A stretch of DNA of 64,000 bases from Neorhodopirellula pilleata (GTDB taxonomy: Bacteria > Planctomycetota > Planctomycetia > Pirellulales > Pirellulaceae). A program made the translations under genes and the position numbers. Location: assembly GCF_007859915.1 (NCBI RefSeq), contig NZ_SJPM01000003.1:447805-511804 (forward strand). Direction: 5' to 3'. The first letter of the stretch is position 1. Each line of letters starts with the position of its first letter. The notes beneath the pieces were generated by a model. That model had not been told where the DNA came from. It saw only the letters and a program-made list of their open reading frames with translations, and searched no databases. Positions 17,648 through 28,700 of this stretch are shown here, piece after piece.

Positions 17648-19581
17648 CCGACGATCCTCCGTTGGTACAGAAACCATTCGCCGACGATCAAACCGAGCGC
17701 CACACAAGTCAAATAGAACCAAATCGAGCGGTATCCGGCTTGCTGGCGCCGCGGTGCCGCCGATTCCAATTCGCCGCGCGGCCGCAAATCGCTTTCCGAC
17801 GCGTCGCACAAGTTCACCGCCGCCTTCTTGATCGTTTCACCAGAGCGTTGCAACGTCACCAACCCGGCCCGCGCGACCGGACCGACCAATGCCGTTTCAC
17901 CTTCGGTCGTCGTCACGTGAACGACGCCGTCAGGATCGGTCCATGTCCAAGCGTTCTCGGGGACGGCGTTCTCGGGGACGGCGTTCTCGGGGACGGCGTT
18001 CTCGGTTGTCACGGCTTGTTGCGTTCTGGTTCGCGTGGGCAATTCAATTTTGGCCAGCCGACCGGTTTGCAGGGACGGCTCGATTTCACCCGAACGCGAA
18101 AGAAACCAATTGACCGCGTTAGTCATTAGCACCGGGAATGCAATCCGCAACGGCAAATCGCCGTCGTCCAGGTTCGCCGTCAGAACGACCATTCGATCTT
18201 CGCCCGCGACCCGAGACGCCATCAACGTTTCTCCGCCCGCGTCGACCAACAACGGCGTCGCCGCGTCGGTCATCGTTACCCCGCGGGCTCCCGCCAGGAT
18301 TACGTTTTGCAACCGGACGTGCGGCATCAACGGCGAGGTGCTGTCCTGAGACACCACGATCGGTTGATCGATCGGTTCTCCTAACGTAAACGCGTCGGTG
18401 TCCGCGCGCGGGTCGATGATCAACACAGCACCGCCGGGAATCGTTGCCGATTCGCTCCGGTGCAACACCGTGAAACCATCCGTCGGGGAATCCGCCGAGG
18501 CTTCGTCAGTGATCGTCAACTCGACCAGCGGAATCGCACCCAAAACACTTTCCAGGTACAAGCTCGGTTGACTCGTCACCAAAGTTACCGGGATTTTCGC
18601 CCGCTGCGGCAAGATCGCCCGGGCGACGTTGTCGACGGCTAACGCATCGACGGCCAAGGCATCTTTGGTTTTCGCATCGTCGGTGCCGTTCAGTTCGATC
18701 GTCGCCGAAAGAATTCCTCCGGCGGCCGACGCGCCCACGATCGTGCGTTTCCAAACTTCGCCGGGTGCCAATTCGATCGGGATCACGTCGACCAGTTCTT
18801 CATCCAACTCCAGACTCAACCGACATCGCGTCGGTGTCTCGGCGAACGAAGAAACCTCGACCATCGCCGCGTAGCCGATCGGATCGACCAGCGACCGACG
18901 GACTGCCAATCGCGTGATGGCCACGTTGTCTCGTGGCGAGCCGACCAAAACCAAACGCACGTCGTCGGCGGCTGCGATGGTTTGATTGCCGGAAAAGGCT
19001 CCGTCGCTGATCACGACGATCTCGCGTCGCTCGGGGGAACGGGTCATCCGCCTGGCCGCTTCGACCGCCTCGACGACACGCGTCGGACCGTCGGTCGGCG
19101 AGACCATCAGCAACGCGTCGCGAACGGCGGGCCCGAAATCGGTCATGCCGACAACGACGCGAACGGCACCGCCGGCGGTCACCAGTGCGATCTCGTCGCC
19201 GTCGCGCAGTTCCCGCACGACGCCTTCGGCCGCTCGGATCGCGGCGGTGAATCGGTCGGTGTCGTCCGGCTCGATCGCCGACATGCTGGCCGAGTTATCG
19301 ACGACCAACACGATTTGCCGAGTCGCCTGTTTTTGCCCCGTCCACAACGGATCCAACAGTGCCAACACGATCAAAGCCAAAAACGCAAGTTGCAGCAACA
19401 GGCTCAGCAGATGTCGAAGCCGTTGCCACCACGAACGTTGTCGTTTTTGGTCGAACAGTTCGTCCCAAAACAGCAACGTCGAAACCGCCTGTTTCTTCAG
19501 CCGCGATCGCAAAATATAAAACACGATGATCGGGATGGCGGCGGCGAGCCAGATCCAGCGTTCCGGCGAGACGAAGTTCAT
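17644..19581 (-). CDS. BatA-like membrane protein with VWA domain
   Basis: 645 residues. The N-terminus is the BatA domain (FVSPERWIWLAAAIPIIVFY, then LLSLLLQLAFLALIVLALLD), two membrane helices around a short loop. A VWA domain follows with VVDNSASMSA near 92-101 and VISDGAFSG near 190. The C-terminus has one more membrane segment (WFYLTCVALGLIVGEWFLY). A fourfold repeat NAVPE (15-bp units, bases about 17957-18004) lies near residue 530, between the beta-rich region and the C-terminal helix. Start ATG at 19581 overlaps the DUF58 stop, and its own stop overlaps the next ATG, so three genes are tightly coupled. Role inferred: envelope partner of the MoxR ATPase. Confidence 0.87.
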   Translation of the reverse strand: MNFVSPERWIWLAAAIPIIVFYILRSRLKKQAVSTLLFWDELFDQKRQRSWWQRLRHLLSLLLQLAFLALIVLALLDPLWTGQKQATRQIVLVVDNSASMSAIEPDDTDRFTAAIRAAEGVVRELRDGDEIALVTAGGAVRVVVGMTDFGPAVRDALLMVSPTDGPTRVVEAVEAARRMTRSPERREIVVISDGAFSGNQTIAAADDVRLVLVGSPRDNVAITRLAVRRSLVDPIGYAAMVEVSSFAETPTRCRLSLELDEELVDVIPIELAPGEVWKRTIVGASAAGGILSATIELNGTDDAKTKDALAVDALAVDNVARAILPQRAKIPVTLVTSQPSLYLESVLGAIPLVELTITDEASADSPTDGFTVLHRSESATIPGGAVLIIDPRADTDAFTLGEPIDQPIVVSQDSTSPLMPHVRLQNVILAGARGVTMTDAATPLLVDAGGETLMASRVAGEDRMVVLTANLDDGDLPLRIAFPVLMTNAVNWFLSRSGEIEPSLQTGRLAKIELPTRTRTQQAVTTENAVPENAVPENAVPENAWTWTDPDGVVHVTTTEGETALVGPVARAGLVTLQRSGETIKKAAVNLCDASESDLRPRGELESAAPRRQQAGYRSIWFYLTCVALGLIVGEWFLYQRRIVG

Positions 19582-20510
19582 GATACGGCTCCGGCCATAC
19601 GCATCATTTTCAACAACACCACGTCAAAGGGCACGTCCGACGTCGCCCGCGTGTGGCTGAGTCCATACGTGCGGCAGTATGCTTCGACATCGCGAACGAA
19701 GTTTTGGAACAACGTTTCGTATTGTTTCAACTTGCGTTCGGTGATCGTCACCTTGGTCGACCGGTTGGACTCAACGTCAAACAACTCGACATCGCCGAGC
19801 AGGTTAGGGTGTGCTTCGGCGGGAGTGTGGACCTGGATCACGTGCGGTTCGAATCGTTGATGCCGAAGCGAATCGACGCCCTCGCGAAAGCCGGCTTGGT
19901 CGAACAGATCACTGACGATCAAAACCAAACCGCGTCGTGGAGCGCGGCGGGCAAAATCCTTGGCGACAACGGCTAGGTTGGTCGCGATGCCCGAGGTTTG
20001 CAGTTTTTCCAGGTAGCGGAGCATCGACAGTGCGTTGTTTTTGCCTCGGATCAACGGCAGCGTCGAGCGAATTTGATCGTCATAACTGATGATCGAAACG
20101 CGGTCCAAGTCGGCCAGCGCGATGTAAGCGATGGCGGCGGCGATTTGCCGAGCGAAGTCGAATTTGTTGACCGCTTGAGCAGGATCGGTCGCCGACGAGT
20201 CCATACTGCGGCTAGTGTCGAGCAGGATATAAACGTGTAGGTCTTCTTCTTCCTCGAACCGTTTGAGCAATCGATCGCCGTGTCGTGCGTAAACGTTCCA
20301 ATCGAGATAGCGAAGATCATCACCTTGAATGTATTCGCGGTGATCGGAGAACTCGATCCCGCCACCGGTTTGCTTGGTCCGACGCTGAGCCAATAGTTGT
20401 CCCTGAAACGCTCGCTTGGAAAGCAGCGACAAGTATTCGAGCCGTTTGAGAAAGTCGGAATCAAACAAAGAACGATTCGCAGGGACGTGTGATGGAGAAC
20501 TGGAAGACAA
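19578..20510 (-). CDS. DUF58 domain protein
   Basis: 310 residues, cytoplasmic by composition. The DUF58 hallmark GIEFSDHREYIQGDDLRYLD lies near residues 51-70, followed by a VWA-like fold with LLDTSRSMDSS near 95-105 and LVLIVSDLFDQAG near 196-208. The first codon is TTG at 20510; no good ribosome site is seen, and no ATG is available before the conserved region. DUF58 proteins usually sit between a MoxR ATPase and VWA membrane proteins, and this is so here, except that about 1.2 kb of transposase and REP sequence separates it from the MoxR stop. The stop overlaps the next start by ATGA. Confidence 0.9.
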   Translation of the reverse strand: MSSSSPSHVPANRSLFDSDFLKRLEYLSLLSKRAFQGQLLAQRRTKQTGGGIEFSDHREYIQGDDLRYLDWNVYARHGDRLLKRFEEEEDLHVYILLDTSRSMDSSATDPAQAVNKFDFARQIAAAIAYIALADLDRVSIISYDDQIRSTLPLIRGKNNALSMLRYLEKLQTSGIATNLAVVAKDFARRAPRRGLVLIVSDLFDQAGFREGVDSLRHQRFEPHVIQVHTPAEAHPNLLGDVELFDVESNRSTKVTITERKLKQYETLFQNFVRDVEAYCRTYGLSHTRATSDVPFDVVLLKMMRMAGAVS

Positions 20511-20886
20511 AGGATACAGGAAAAGTCACGGTCCCTCTCGCGTCAGCGATGGGTTCATAAAAAAACAGATCGGCGAGTCGCGAAGCGACGGTAGCGGTTA
20601 GCCCCACGCGTGAGCGTGGGGTTCGCGAGAAAATTTGAGTCCGGGAGTCGCGGAGCGACGGCAGGCAATCTGTCGCCGCTTCGCGGCTGGGTGTATGGTT
20701 TCACTCCAAAATCCCCACGCTGACGCGTGGGGCTACATGCTATCGCGGCTCCGCCGCTGGGTTCGCCACGTGACTCCGTCGCGGTGTTCGTTTTTAGTCG
20801 CGGAGCGACGGCAGCAGTTAGCCCCACGCGTGAGCGTGGGGTTCACCGGAAAATACGAGTCCGGGAGTCGCGGAGCGACGGCACCT
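20511..20886. repeat. REP cluster R2, downstream flank of the RAYT gene
   Basis: Between DUF58 and the transposase stop. From 20584 to 20880 it alternates direct and inverted REP units: palindromes CCCCACGCGTGAGCGTGGGG at 20602-20621 and 20822-20841, and the inverse at 20713-20732 followed by CTAC. The hairpins GTCGCGGAGCGAC and GTCGCCGCTTCGCGGC sit between them. The order and spacing are nearly repeated on the other side of the transposase (21378-21684). Bases 20511-20583 hold nothing clear apart from what may be the DUF58 leader. Confidence 0.9.
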
Positions 20887-21684
20887 TCATCCGAAATGCT
20901 CGTCCTCGAAAAGCCGATCGGGATCAAATTCGATGTCATGGCGTTTCAGAAAAGACCGATACTCCTCGGCAAACGTCAGTTTCCGATGATGTTTCCGTTG
21001 ATTAATGATGTAACGTCGCACCTTTGGGAGTTGCGGATAGCTGACGGTGAATGCGCTATATCCCTTCTGCCATTCGAAACGACGCTTGATCTCAGGCAGC
21101 TCGTTGACCCACCGGGACGCATTGGCTTTGATGTCGCGGATGGCGTTGGAAACCGTTTGAGTCGCCGAGACATGCAGCAACAGGTGGATGTGATCTTCGA
21201 TCCCTCCAATTTCAAGCAACACGCCGTCCTTCTGGCGGACGATCCCTCCGATGTATTCGTATAAACGTTCACGCAACGAATCGACAATGATCGGTTTTCT
21301 GTACTTGGTACTCCACACGGCATGGTAGGTCAGTTTCGTGAACGAACTCATGATTGTGCTCCGACGTGGGTTCCTGTCGCCGCTTCGCGGTTGGGGTAGG
21401 GAAAAAACTGAAACCCCCACGCTCACGCGTGGGGCTACATGCTATCGCGGCTCCGCCGCTGGGACCGCAACGCGACTCCGTCGCGGTGTTCGTTGTTAGT
21501 CGCGGAGCGACGGTAGCAGTTAGCCCCACGCGTCAGCGTGGGGTTTGCGCGAGATAACGAGTCGGGGAGTCGCGGAGCGACGGCAGGCAATCTGTCGCCG
21601 CTTCGCGGCTGGGTGTGTGGTGTTGTTCCGGAATCCCCACGCTCACGCGTGGGGCTACATGCTGTCGCGGCTCCGCCGCCGGGG
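20584..21684. mobile_element. RAYT transposase with flanking REP arrays
   Basis: A single-strand-type transposon unit: a Y1 tyrosine transposase gene (20887-21351) with about 300 bp of alternating REP palindromes on each side. The GTAG tetranucleotide directly 5' of a CCCCACGC...GCGTGGGG palindrome is the arrangement known for REPs recognised by RAYTs. No target-site duplication or IS200-type ends were recognised. The unit lies between the MoxR stop (21691) and the DUF58 start (20510), inside what is normally a compact operon, in the same orientation as the operon. Confidence 0.85.
20887..21351 (-). CDS. REP-associated tyrosine transposase (Y1_Tnp / IS200-like)
   Basis: 154 residues, the usual size of an IS200/RAYT single-domain transposase. 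The HUH motif is HIHLLLH near residues 62-68 within GGIEDHIHLLLHV, and the catalytic tyrosine is probably in the SAFTVSYPQLPKVRRYI segment (about 119-135). The N-terminus SSFTKLTYHAVWSTKYRKP is typical of the family. A longer frame opens at 21426, but its first 25 residues are translated REP sequence; the ATG at 21351 has GGAG 7 nt upstream and is chosen. All residues needed for activity seem present and no frameshift is seen, so it may be functional. It should cut and join single-stranded DNA at GTAG-hairpin REP ends. Confidence 0.92.
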   Translation of the reverse strand: MSSFTKLTYHAVWSTKYRKPIIVDSLRERLYEYIGGIVRQKDGVLLEIGGIEDHIHLLLHVSATQTVSNAIRDIKANASRWVNELPEIKRRFEWQKGYSAFTVSYPQLPKVRRYIINQRKHHRKLTFAEEYRSFLKRHDIEFDPDRLFEDEHFG

Positions 21685-21690
21685 CGACCG
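21352..21690. repeat. REP cluster R3, upstream flank of the RAYT gene
   Basis: Palindromes CCCCACGCTCACGCGTGGGG at 21416-21435 and 21635-21654 (each followed by CTAC and the GC-rich hairpin) and the opposite unit CCCCACGCGTCAGCGTGGGG at 21524-21543, with GTCGCGGAGCGAC hairpins between. The arrangement mirrors cluster R2 closely (for example GTCGCCGCTTCGCGGCTGGG at 21594-21613 and at 20672-20691). The array ends 7-10 bp from the MoxR stop codon at 21691. Confidence 0.9.
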
Positions 21691-22701
21691 TTACACCGAC
21701 ACCACGCCGGACTCCAGCAAATCCGTGATGATTTGATCCGGTTGGATTGATTCGGCTTGGCCTTCGAAATTCAGCATGATCCGGTGCCTCAGCACGTTCG
21801 TGGCGACGGCTTGAATGTCCTCGGTCGCGACGTGATAACGGTCGTCCAATACGGCGTGAATCTTGGCCGCGAGAATCAATCCTTGAGCGCCGCGTGGGCT
21901 ACTGCCGTATCGCACGTATTGCCGCACCATCTCCGGTGCAATGTCTTGATCCGGATGCGTTCGCATCACCAACTCGATCGCATAACGCCGCACGACATCG
22001 GCAATTTGAATTTTGCGACTGATCGCTCGCATTTCCATCACCCGTTCCGGCGAAACCAATTTGGACGCCGTCGGCATGTCACCAGCCGTCGTGCGGTCCA
22101 TGATCGTTTCCATTTCCACCACGGTCGGAAACGGTACTAATATCTTGAACAAAAACCGATCCAACTGCGCTTCGGGCAGTGGATAAGTGCCTTCCATCTC
22201 GAGCGGATTCTGCGTCGCCAACACAAAGAACACGCCTTCGAGTTGATGAGAGATCCCGCCGACCGTCACGCTGTGTTCTTGCATCGCTTCCAATAACGCC
22301 GATTGAGTCTTCGGCGTCGCCCGGTTGATCTCGTCCGCCAAAATAATATTGGCGAACAACGGACCGCGTTGAAAATCAAACGCTTTGCCGCCACCATCCG
22401 ATTCGATCAACACGTTCGTGCCGATCAAGTCAGCGGGCATCAGATCAGGCGTGAACTGGATTCGTGAAAAAGACGAATCGATCACATCGGCGAGTGTGCG
22501 AACCAATAACGTTTTCCCGAGACCGGGGACGCCTTCGAGCAAAACATGACCGCCGGCGATCATCGCGATCAAGACGCCGTCGACGATCGGCCGTTGCCCG
22601 ACGATGACTTTCCCCAACTCGTCTCGCAGGTTTTGAAAATCGGCTCGGAAATCGCGAAGCTGGTCGCGCAAGTCAGGGTCCACGTCACTCATCGAGTACA
22701 T
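21691..22701 (-). CDS. MoxR family AAA+ ATPase, first gene of the VWA unit
   Basis: 336 residues. MoxR features: KVIVGQRPIVDGVL near 31-44, Walker A LLEGVPGLGKTLL near 55-67, TPDLMPADLIGT near 88-99, Walker B IILADEINRATPKTQS near 118-133, sensor ATQNPLEMEGTYPLPEAQLD near 165-184, and the C-terminal lid with RYGSSPRGAQGLI. Start is the ATG at 22701, or the ATG three codons in (22692). MoxR ATPases act as chaperones that load cofactors or assemble complexes with VWA proteins; the DUF58 and VWA genes downstream fit this. Its promoter must lie in the 93 bp shared with the divergent TPR gene. Confidence 0.93.
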   Translation of the reverse strand: MYSMSDVDPDLRDQLRDFRADFQNLRDELGKVIVGQRPIVDGVLIAMIAGGHVLLEGVPGLGKTLLVRTLADVIDSSFSRIQFTPDLMPADLIGTNVLIESDGGGKAFDFQRGPLFANIILADEINRATPKTQSALLEAMQEHSVTVGGISHQLEGVFFVLATQNPLEMEGTYPLPEAQLDRFLFKILVPFPTVVEMETIMDRTTAGDMPTASKLVSPERVMEMRAISRKIQIADVVRRYAIELVMRTHPDQDIAPEMVRQYVRYGSSPRGAQGLILAAKIHAVLDDRYHVATEDIQAVATNVLRHRIMLNFEGQAESIQPDQIITDLLESGVVSV

Positions 22702-22794
22702 TCCTCAGATAAAAATTCTCGGCCTTGCGGCCCCCAAACGTTGCAATCGGACGGGCCAGCGGTTCCGATAGCGTATCCGAATTGTCCGTCCCGT
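22702..22794. promoter_or_regulatory. Divergent intergenic region between MoxR and giant TPR gene
   Basis: 93 bp between the MoxR start and the TPR protein start. It must hold promoters for both directions if both are transcribed from here. No convincing -35/-10 pair or operator palindrome is recognised. Confidence 0.45.
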
Positions 22795-25700
22795 ATGGAA
22801 AATCTACTGATGGTCGCAAAACGATTCCTCGAAATTCTGGTCGCGCTCGCTTTGGTGATGCCGGTTGTTGTGGTGACGGGCCAAGAACCCGGAGATTCGG
22901 CGGCGGCCGATCGCGAAGCCCAGATCGCCGAAAGATTCATGCAGGTTTTATTACGAAGGCCCGCCCAAGGAACGGCTCTGGACCGCGTTTATGGGTACCA
23001 CGTTCAAGCCGGTACGCTCGACGCGATGCTGGAAAACCTCAAAACCGATGTTGATGCCGGTACCGACAATGCGGGCGCGAAGGCCATGTTGTTGGGGCTG
23101 TTGCAATTGCAACGCGGTACCGACGCCGAAGCCGCCGAATCGCTCGGCCGCGCCGAAAAACTAAGGCCCGATGATGCCATGGCCAGCTATCACTTCGGGA
23201 AAGCGTTGCTGTTAGTCGGCCGAGGCGAAGCGGCCGCCGAGGCATTTGAACGGGCTATCGATCGCAAACCCGCCCGCAACGAAGCCCTACCCGTGTTCAC
23301 CGAACTGGGCCGGCTTTATGGGCGGAGTCAACAAACCGACAAGGCGCTCGCGGTTTGGAATCGCCTCGAACAAACCTTCCCCGGCGACACCCGCGTTGGT
23401 GAACAAATCGCCCAAACATTGGCCGAAGAAGGTCAGAATGAAGAAGCCCTCAAGCGGTATCTCGAACTCGCCAAGAAAACCTCCGCTTCAGGCGACGCGC
23501 GCGGCATCGGTTACCAAGTTGCCGCCGCCGAATTGAAACGACGGATCGGAAAATCTGACGAAGCACTCGCGGATTTCGAAGCGATCTTGAGCCGATTGCG
23601 GCCGTCGAGCTGGCTGCACTCAGACGTCCGGCGACGCATCGAGGCCGGATTCCTGCGCAGCGGTGATTACGCTGCGTTGGCCGATTACTACGCGGGCCAA
23701 CTCGCAAAACAACCCGACGCGATGGAACTGCGGATGCGGCTTGGCCAAGTCCAATCCAAGGCCGGGCTGTTGGCCGACGCGGAAAAAACGCTCGTCGAAA
23801 CGGTCGAGTTGGCACCGACCGAAACCGAGCCACGGTTGGCGCTGATCGACTTGTATCAAGCGACCGCCAAGACCGCCGAAGCCGCCGAGCAATTGCGGGT
23901 GCTCGTCGAACAGGATCCCGAGAACCCGGATTACCTGATCCGGCTCGGCAACACGATCCTGGAAGACACGACCCAGGACAAGCCGGCTCGTCAAAACGAA
24001 GCTGCGGCGGTTTGGCAACAACTCGCCGATGCCCGCAAGGACGACGCGGTCATCACGGCGCAAGTCGGCGACTTGATGCGGCGAATCGAACGGGTCGATG
24101 ACGCGATCGCGATGTACAACCGGGCGATCGAATTGGCTCCCGACCAACCGCAGTATCGCGAATACTTGGGCGAGTACCTGCATCGACTCGGCCGCCAAGA
24201 CGAAGCGATGACGACGTGGAATTCGATCGCCGAAGGTAAACGAGGGACGCGTGACAATTACATTCGTTTGGCCGAAGTGCTCAACACGTTCGATCATCCG
24301 GACAAGGCACTCGACGCCTTCGCCCAAGCAATCGAACTGGACCCGACGTTTTCGCATCGACTCCGGTACACAGAACTGTTAACACGTGCGGAACAATACG
24401 ACGAGGCAATGTTGCAACTCGACGCGTCCGAGGTAGCCGCCGAAACACCGGAAGAACGCGAACAATTGCTGAGATCACGGATCGGCGTTTACGCCAGCAG
24501 CGGAACGTTGGAAGAACGGACCGCCGAAGCCTCGAAAACGGCCGAAGCCTCGGGATCGGCTCAAGACTACCGGCGATTGGCGTTGATGCTGGACGCGTCG
24601 GCGCGAACCGACGACGCGGTCGCCGCGATCGAATCGGCGATGAAAGCCGACCGGGCTGACATCACCGCCATGGAAGTCGCCGCAGAACTGTATCGCAAAT
24701 CATCACGCTCGGCCGACGCGATCACGATCTATCGACGTCTCGCGGAAGTCGATCCGCGGTTCCTGCCGAACTACTTGAAACGGATCGCGTCCTTGCACAT
24801 GGAACTCGGCCAAGTCGAACTGGCTTTGTCCGCAGCTGAGGAATTGATCCAAGCCGGGCCGGGCAATCCCGAGTCGTACCGGTTTTACGCCGAACAGTGT
24901 TTCCGAGTCGGCCGTGACGACGAGGGTATTGAAAAACTTCGCCGGGCTCTCCGCGCCGCCCCTCGCGATCGCGACGCACGGCGGGCACTCGCGTCGGCGT
25001 TGGACGATCGGTTCCGCACCGACGAAGCGATCGAGTTGTACTGGGCTCTGTTGGAAGACAACGATGATCTCTCCGAGCAACGCGGTTTGATCAAATCGCT
25101 CGCCTCGCTTTATGGTCGCAAAGGCGACTTCGATCGGTTGCTCAGCCGGTTGGAACTGCGCGGGCGGGAATCGTCCGATATGCGCACGGCGACGTTGTTG
25201 ATTTCCGAAGCTCATCGTTCGATGGACGATCTCGGTGCCGCCCGGATGACATTGGAACCGCTGTTGGCCGAGAATCCCCGCGATGCGGAACTGATCGCCC
25301 AATTGGTCGACTTGTCCGAAGCGGCCGACGACTTGGAAACGGCGCTGCAGTATCAAGCCCAACTGACCAAACTCGCCGATACACCGGAGAACCGAAATCG
25401 CGAATTGAAACTGTTGATCAACAGCGGCCAAATGGACCGAGCCGAAGCGACGCTGCAACGGATGCAGGCGATTACCGATCCGCTAGCGATGATCGACATC
25501 ATCGATCGATCCTTGATCCGAAAGGAAAGCGAGTCGGTGGTGCGGTTTTGCAAACTGGCGTTGGAAAAAGACCCGGGATTGTGGGAAGTCCGCCCGCGTT
25601 TGATCGCTGGTTTCATCGAAAGCCAACGCTACGACGAGGCACTCGAGGAAATCGAAAGAGTCATTGATCTTGATCTGCCTGGCGACGTGCTTAGCGAAAA

Positions 25701-28700
25701 ACGCAAGGATATGATCGAGAAAGCGAAAGCCCGGGCACGGTCGTCATCGACATCATCCAACGCCATTTACCCGAACCGCGAATCCGACGACGGGTCAAGA
25801 TGGATCGGATACGTCGGCGGCATGTCCAGCTTGGCCCGCTATCACAAACTCGGCCAATACGCGCGGATGAACTTCAGTTCGTCGCAGACTTCGGGAATCG
25901 ATCCCGAAGACGTGTTGCACGCCAAGCTGTTTGCCGAAACGTATCGCATGATCATCGCGTCCAAGCAAGGAAAGCTCGATGAGTTCGCGACGATCGAGGG
26001 ATTGAATGATGAAGATAAAGTGAGCGTGACCGACGACATCGAGTGGCTGAAGCGTTTTTATCTATTCGCGTCGTTTCGCCCATCATTGGAATCACGATCG
26101 ACGTCGCAACTGGAGCCAAATCTGGAAACGGCGACTTGGAAATTGATCGAACAAGTCCCCTCGTTCCGGCCCAGTATGCTGTACCGGGTTCTCAGCAGCC
26201 GCGCTAGTCTCCGAGCACGACAGACGCGATCGGGTGCGTCCAAAGTCAACATCGAACCGCTCAGTGATGAGCGAATCGAGTTGATCGCAAACGTCGTGGC
26301 CGGATTCAATGAAAAGGACCTCACCGGCAACACGGTTCAGGGCTACACCGCGTCACACTTTTACAATGAACTCAAAGAATCAGGTCGTGAAGAAATAGCG
26401 GCGAGCGTTCGCGATTCGTTCCCGATGTCGACCGACACGCTGCAGGATGCGATGGCGTCCGTGTCCATCGCCGCCCGGTTCCAAGACACGGGCAAAGCCG
26501 CCGAATTGCTCGATGGGGTGATCAAAAAATTGCCCGGTTGGGCACCGACGATTTCAGCGAACGACGCCTACGCGATGAGCCGAGCCTCCGCGCAGTTTGC
26601 CAACATTGCGGAGATTGATGAAGCGACTCAATTGTCCATCGCCGATTTGACGATTGCGCTTCAAGCGATCGTGAATCAAAACACACGTCGGTCTCGGCGG
26701 TCGACATCCTCATCGCTCGGTTTGGTCAACACGTACTCCAACCGCAATGGATCGTATCAACAACTGAAACTTCAAGTGCCACTGGCGAGTGACCGACTTC
26801 CATCGAACCTGGTCACCGCACTCGCCCAATCTGGCTTTGCTAATCCCGGTTCAGATCTTTTCGAGAAGGCGAGGCGAAATTGGAAAGACGGCGACTTGGT
26901 GTTGGCCGGGCAATCCTCATTGGCCGCCACCGAACGAGAACTGCGTGACGTGTTGGTCGCCTATTCCCATTGGTGGGACGGCGAGATCACGAAGACGTAC
27001 GACGCGATCATCCAACTCTCCGAAGCCGACCCCGAAGACAACGATTGGTGGATCGAGCGGGCTCGTTTGGCGGCCGAGCTCAAGATGCCCGAAGCCTCAC
27101 TCGAGGCACTCGATTCGATCCACCCGACCGATCAATCGACACTGCAAATCCGCGAACTTGCGGCAATGAATCTCGCGTCGCAACTCGGTAACTTGGACCG
27201 TGCCAAAACGGCCGCGCAGCGACTCTTCGGTATGCGGCTGGACGTACAAACCGAACTCGCGTTGGCGGACCAATTAACCCGTCTGGGCATGCGTGAAATG
27301 TCGGCCGCCGTGCTGCAGCGGTCACGTCGCCGGGGCGGACAATCGGTCAGTGACCTGCTTTCGCTCGCCGATCGTTACGTGACCAATGGCGACACCGACG
27401 CCGCCGCCGAGATCGCTTACAGCGCGATGCGAAAACTCAGCCGTGGAGGCGACTCCAATGAAGATTATTACCGCCGCCGAGCCGTGGAAATGTTGCGCCG
27501 TGGCGGACGTTTGGACGCCATCATCGAAATGGCGGAAAAACGGGTCGCGTCGTCGTCGACATCACTGTCGCTGAAGTCCGAACTGGCTCAGCTCTACACC
27601 GCCGCCGGTCGCAAAGACGACGCCGAAAAGGTTTTCGGAGAGATTGCTAAATTAGAGCCGAACGACCCCAAGACGTTATGGGAAACGGCCAAGCGTTTGC
27701 AATCCGCTCGAAAGTACGACGAGGCGGCTGTGAAGTTTGCCATTGCCGCCGTGAAGGAACCCGGTTTACTCAACAACGGCTACTACGTGATGACCAATTG
27801 CATCGGCCAGTGCAAGGACCGCGAACCAGCCTACAAAGAACTGATGGGTCTGAATCTGCAGTCCGTTCAAGGATACATGCTCAGCCAACTCGTCGATGTC
27901 AATCGCGGTCGCAGCGGCGATCAAACGCCCGGTCCGTTTGAGAAATCGTTCCTGGCAAAAGTGTTAAAGGAGTGTTCGGTAGAGGACCTCGAAAGCGTCT
28001 TGCGGACTGTCATCCGCGACGCGGCGATCATGAAATCCGAGGCGGTCGTCGATACGGTACGGCGAGTCCTGACGAGCGACGAGACGTTCGATCCGCGCAG
28101 CCAAGTCTGGCAACGCGGTTCCTACGGCAGCGATGGTCGTTTTTACGGCATCATCGACCCGTGTTTGCAGGTGCTCGGAAACCACGATCAACTCCGAGCC
28201 GAAATCCAAGCCGCCTTGCTTCAACGCATTGAGATGCCTAAAGCAAAAGATTCCGAGGCCGGATCACCGATCGCTGAAATGATGTTGGTCGCCACGCGAA
28301 TCGGTGACGAACCCGAGGCGAAGTACCGGCCGACCTTGGATCGCATGATGGAAATGGGGCATGATCAAATCCCGTATCAAATGTGGTGGCAGATCGGCCA
28401 GGTGCTTGAAAAACAAACCGAACTGACGCAGATCACCGTTGAGGTCTATGAGAAGGGCATCGCCGCATCGGAAGGTAACAACACAATGCGTCAGTTCCAA
28501 TATTCAATGCATCCACGCTTGGCCGATGCCTACGTGGCCGCCGGGATGAAGGACAAGGCTCGCGAGAAACTGTTGGAGATGTACGCCAACACGGACCACA
28601 GCCAAGACAACCAATACAACCCCGGCTACGGTGATTATCAAGATTTGGAAGCGTTCAAAAGCATCGCGAGCAAATTGGTCCGATCTGGTTCTCGGGTGTC

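Noticed and set aside
17957..18004. Candidate CRISPR-like short repeats
   Set aside because: Units are contiguous 15-mers without spacers and are in frame in a coding sequence.
20555..21750. Several 60-209 residue frames around the RAYT unit
   Set aside because: Translations of REP arrays or antisense to the transposase; no domain or start signal.
13220..22701. Naming the unit a Bat aerotolerance operon
   Set aside because: The BatA-like and MoxR genes invite it, but BatB/BatC/BatD-type genes are not recognised and the terminal genes differ, so the name is not supported.
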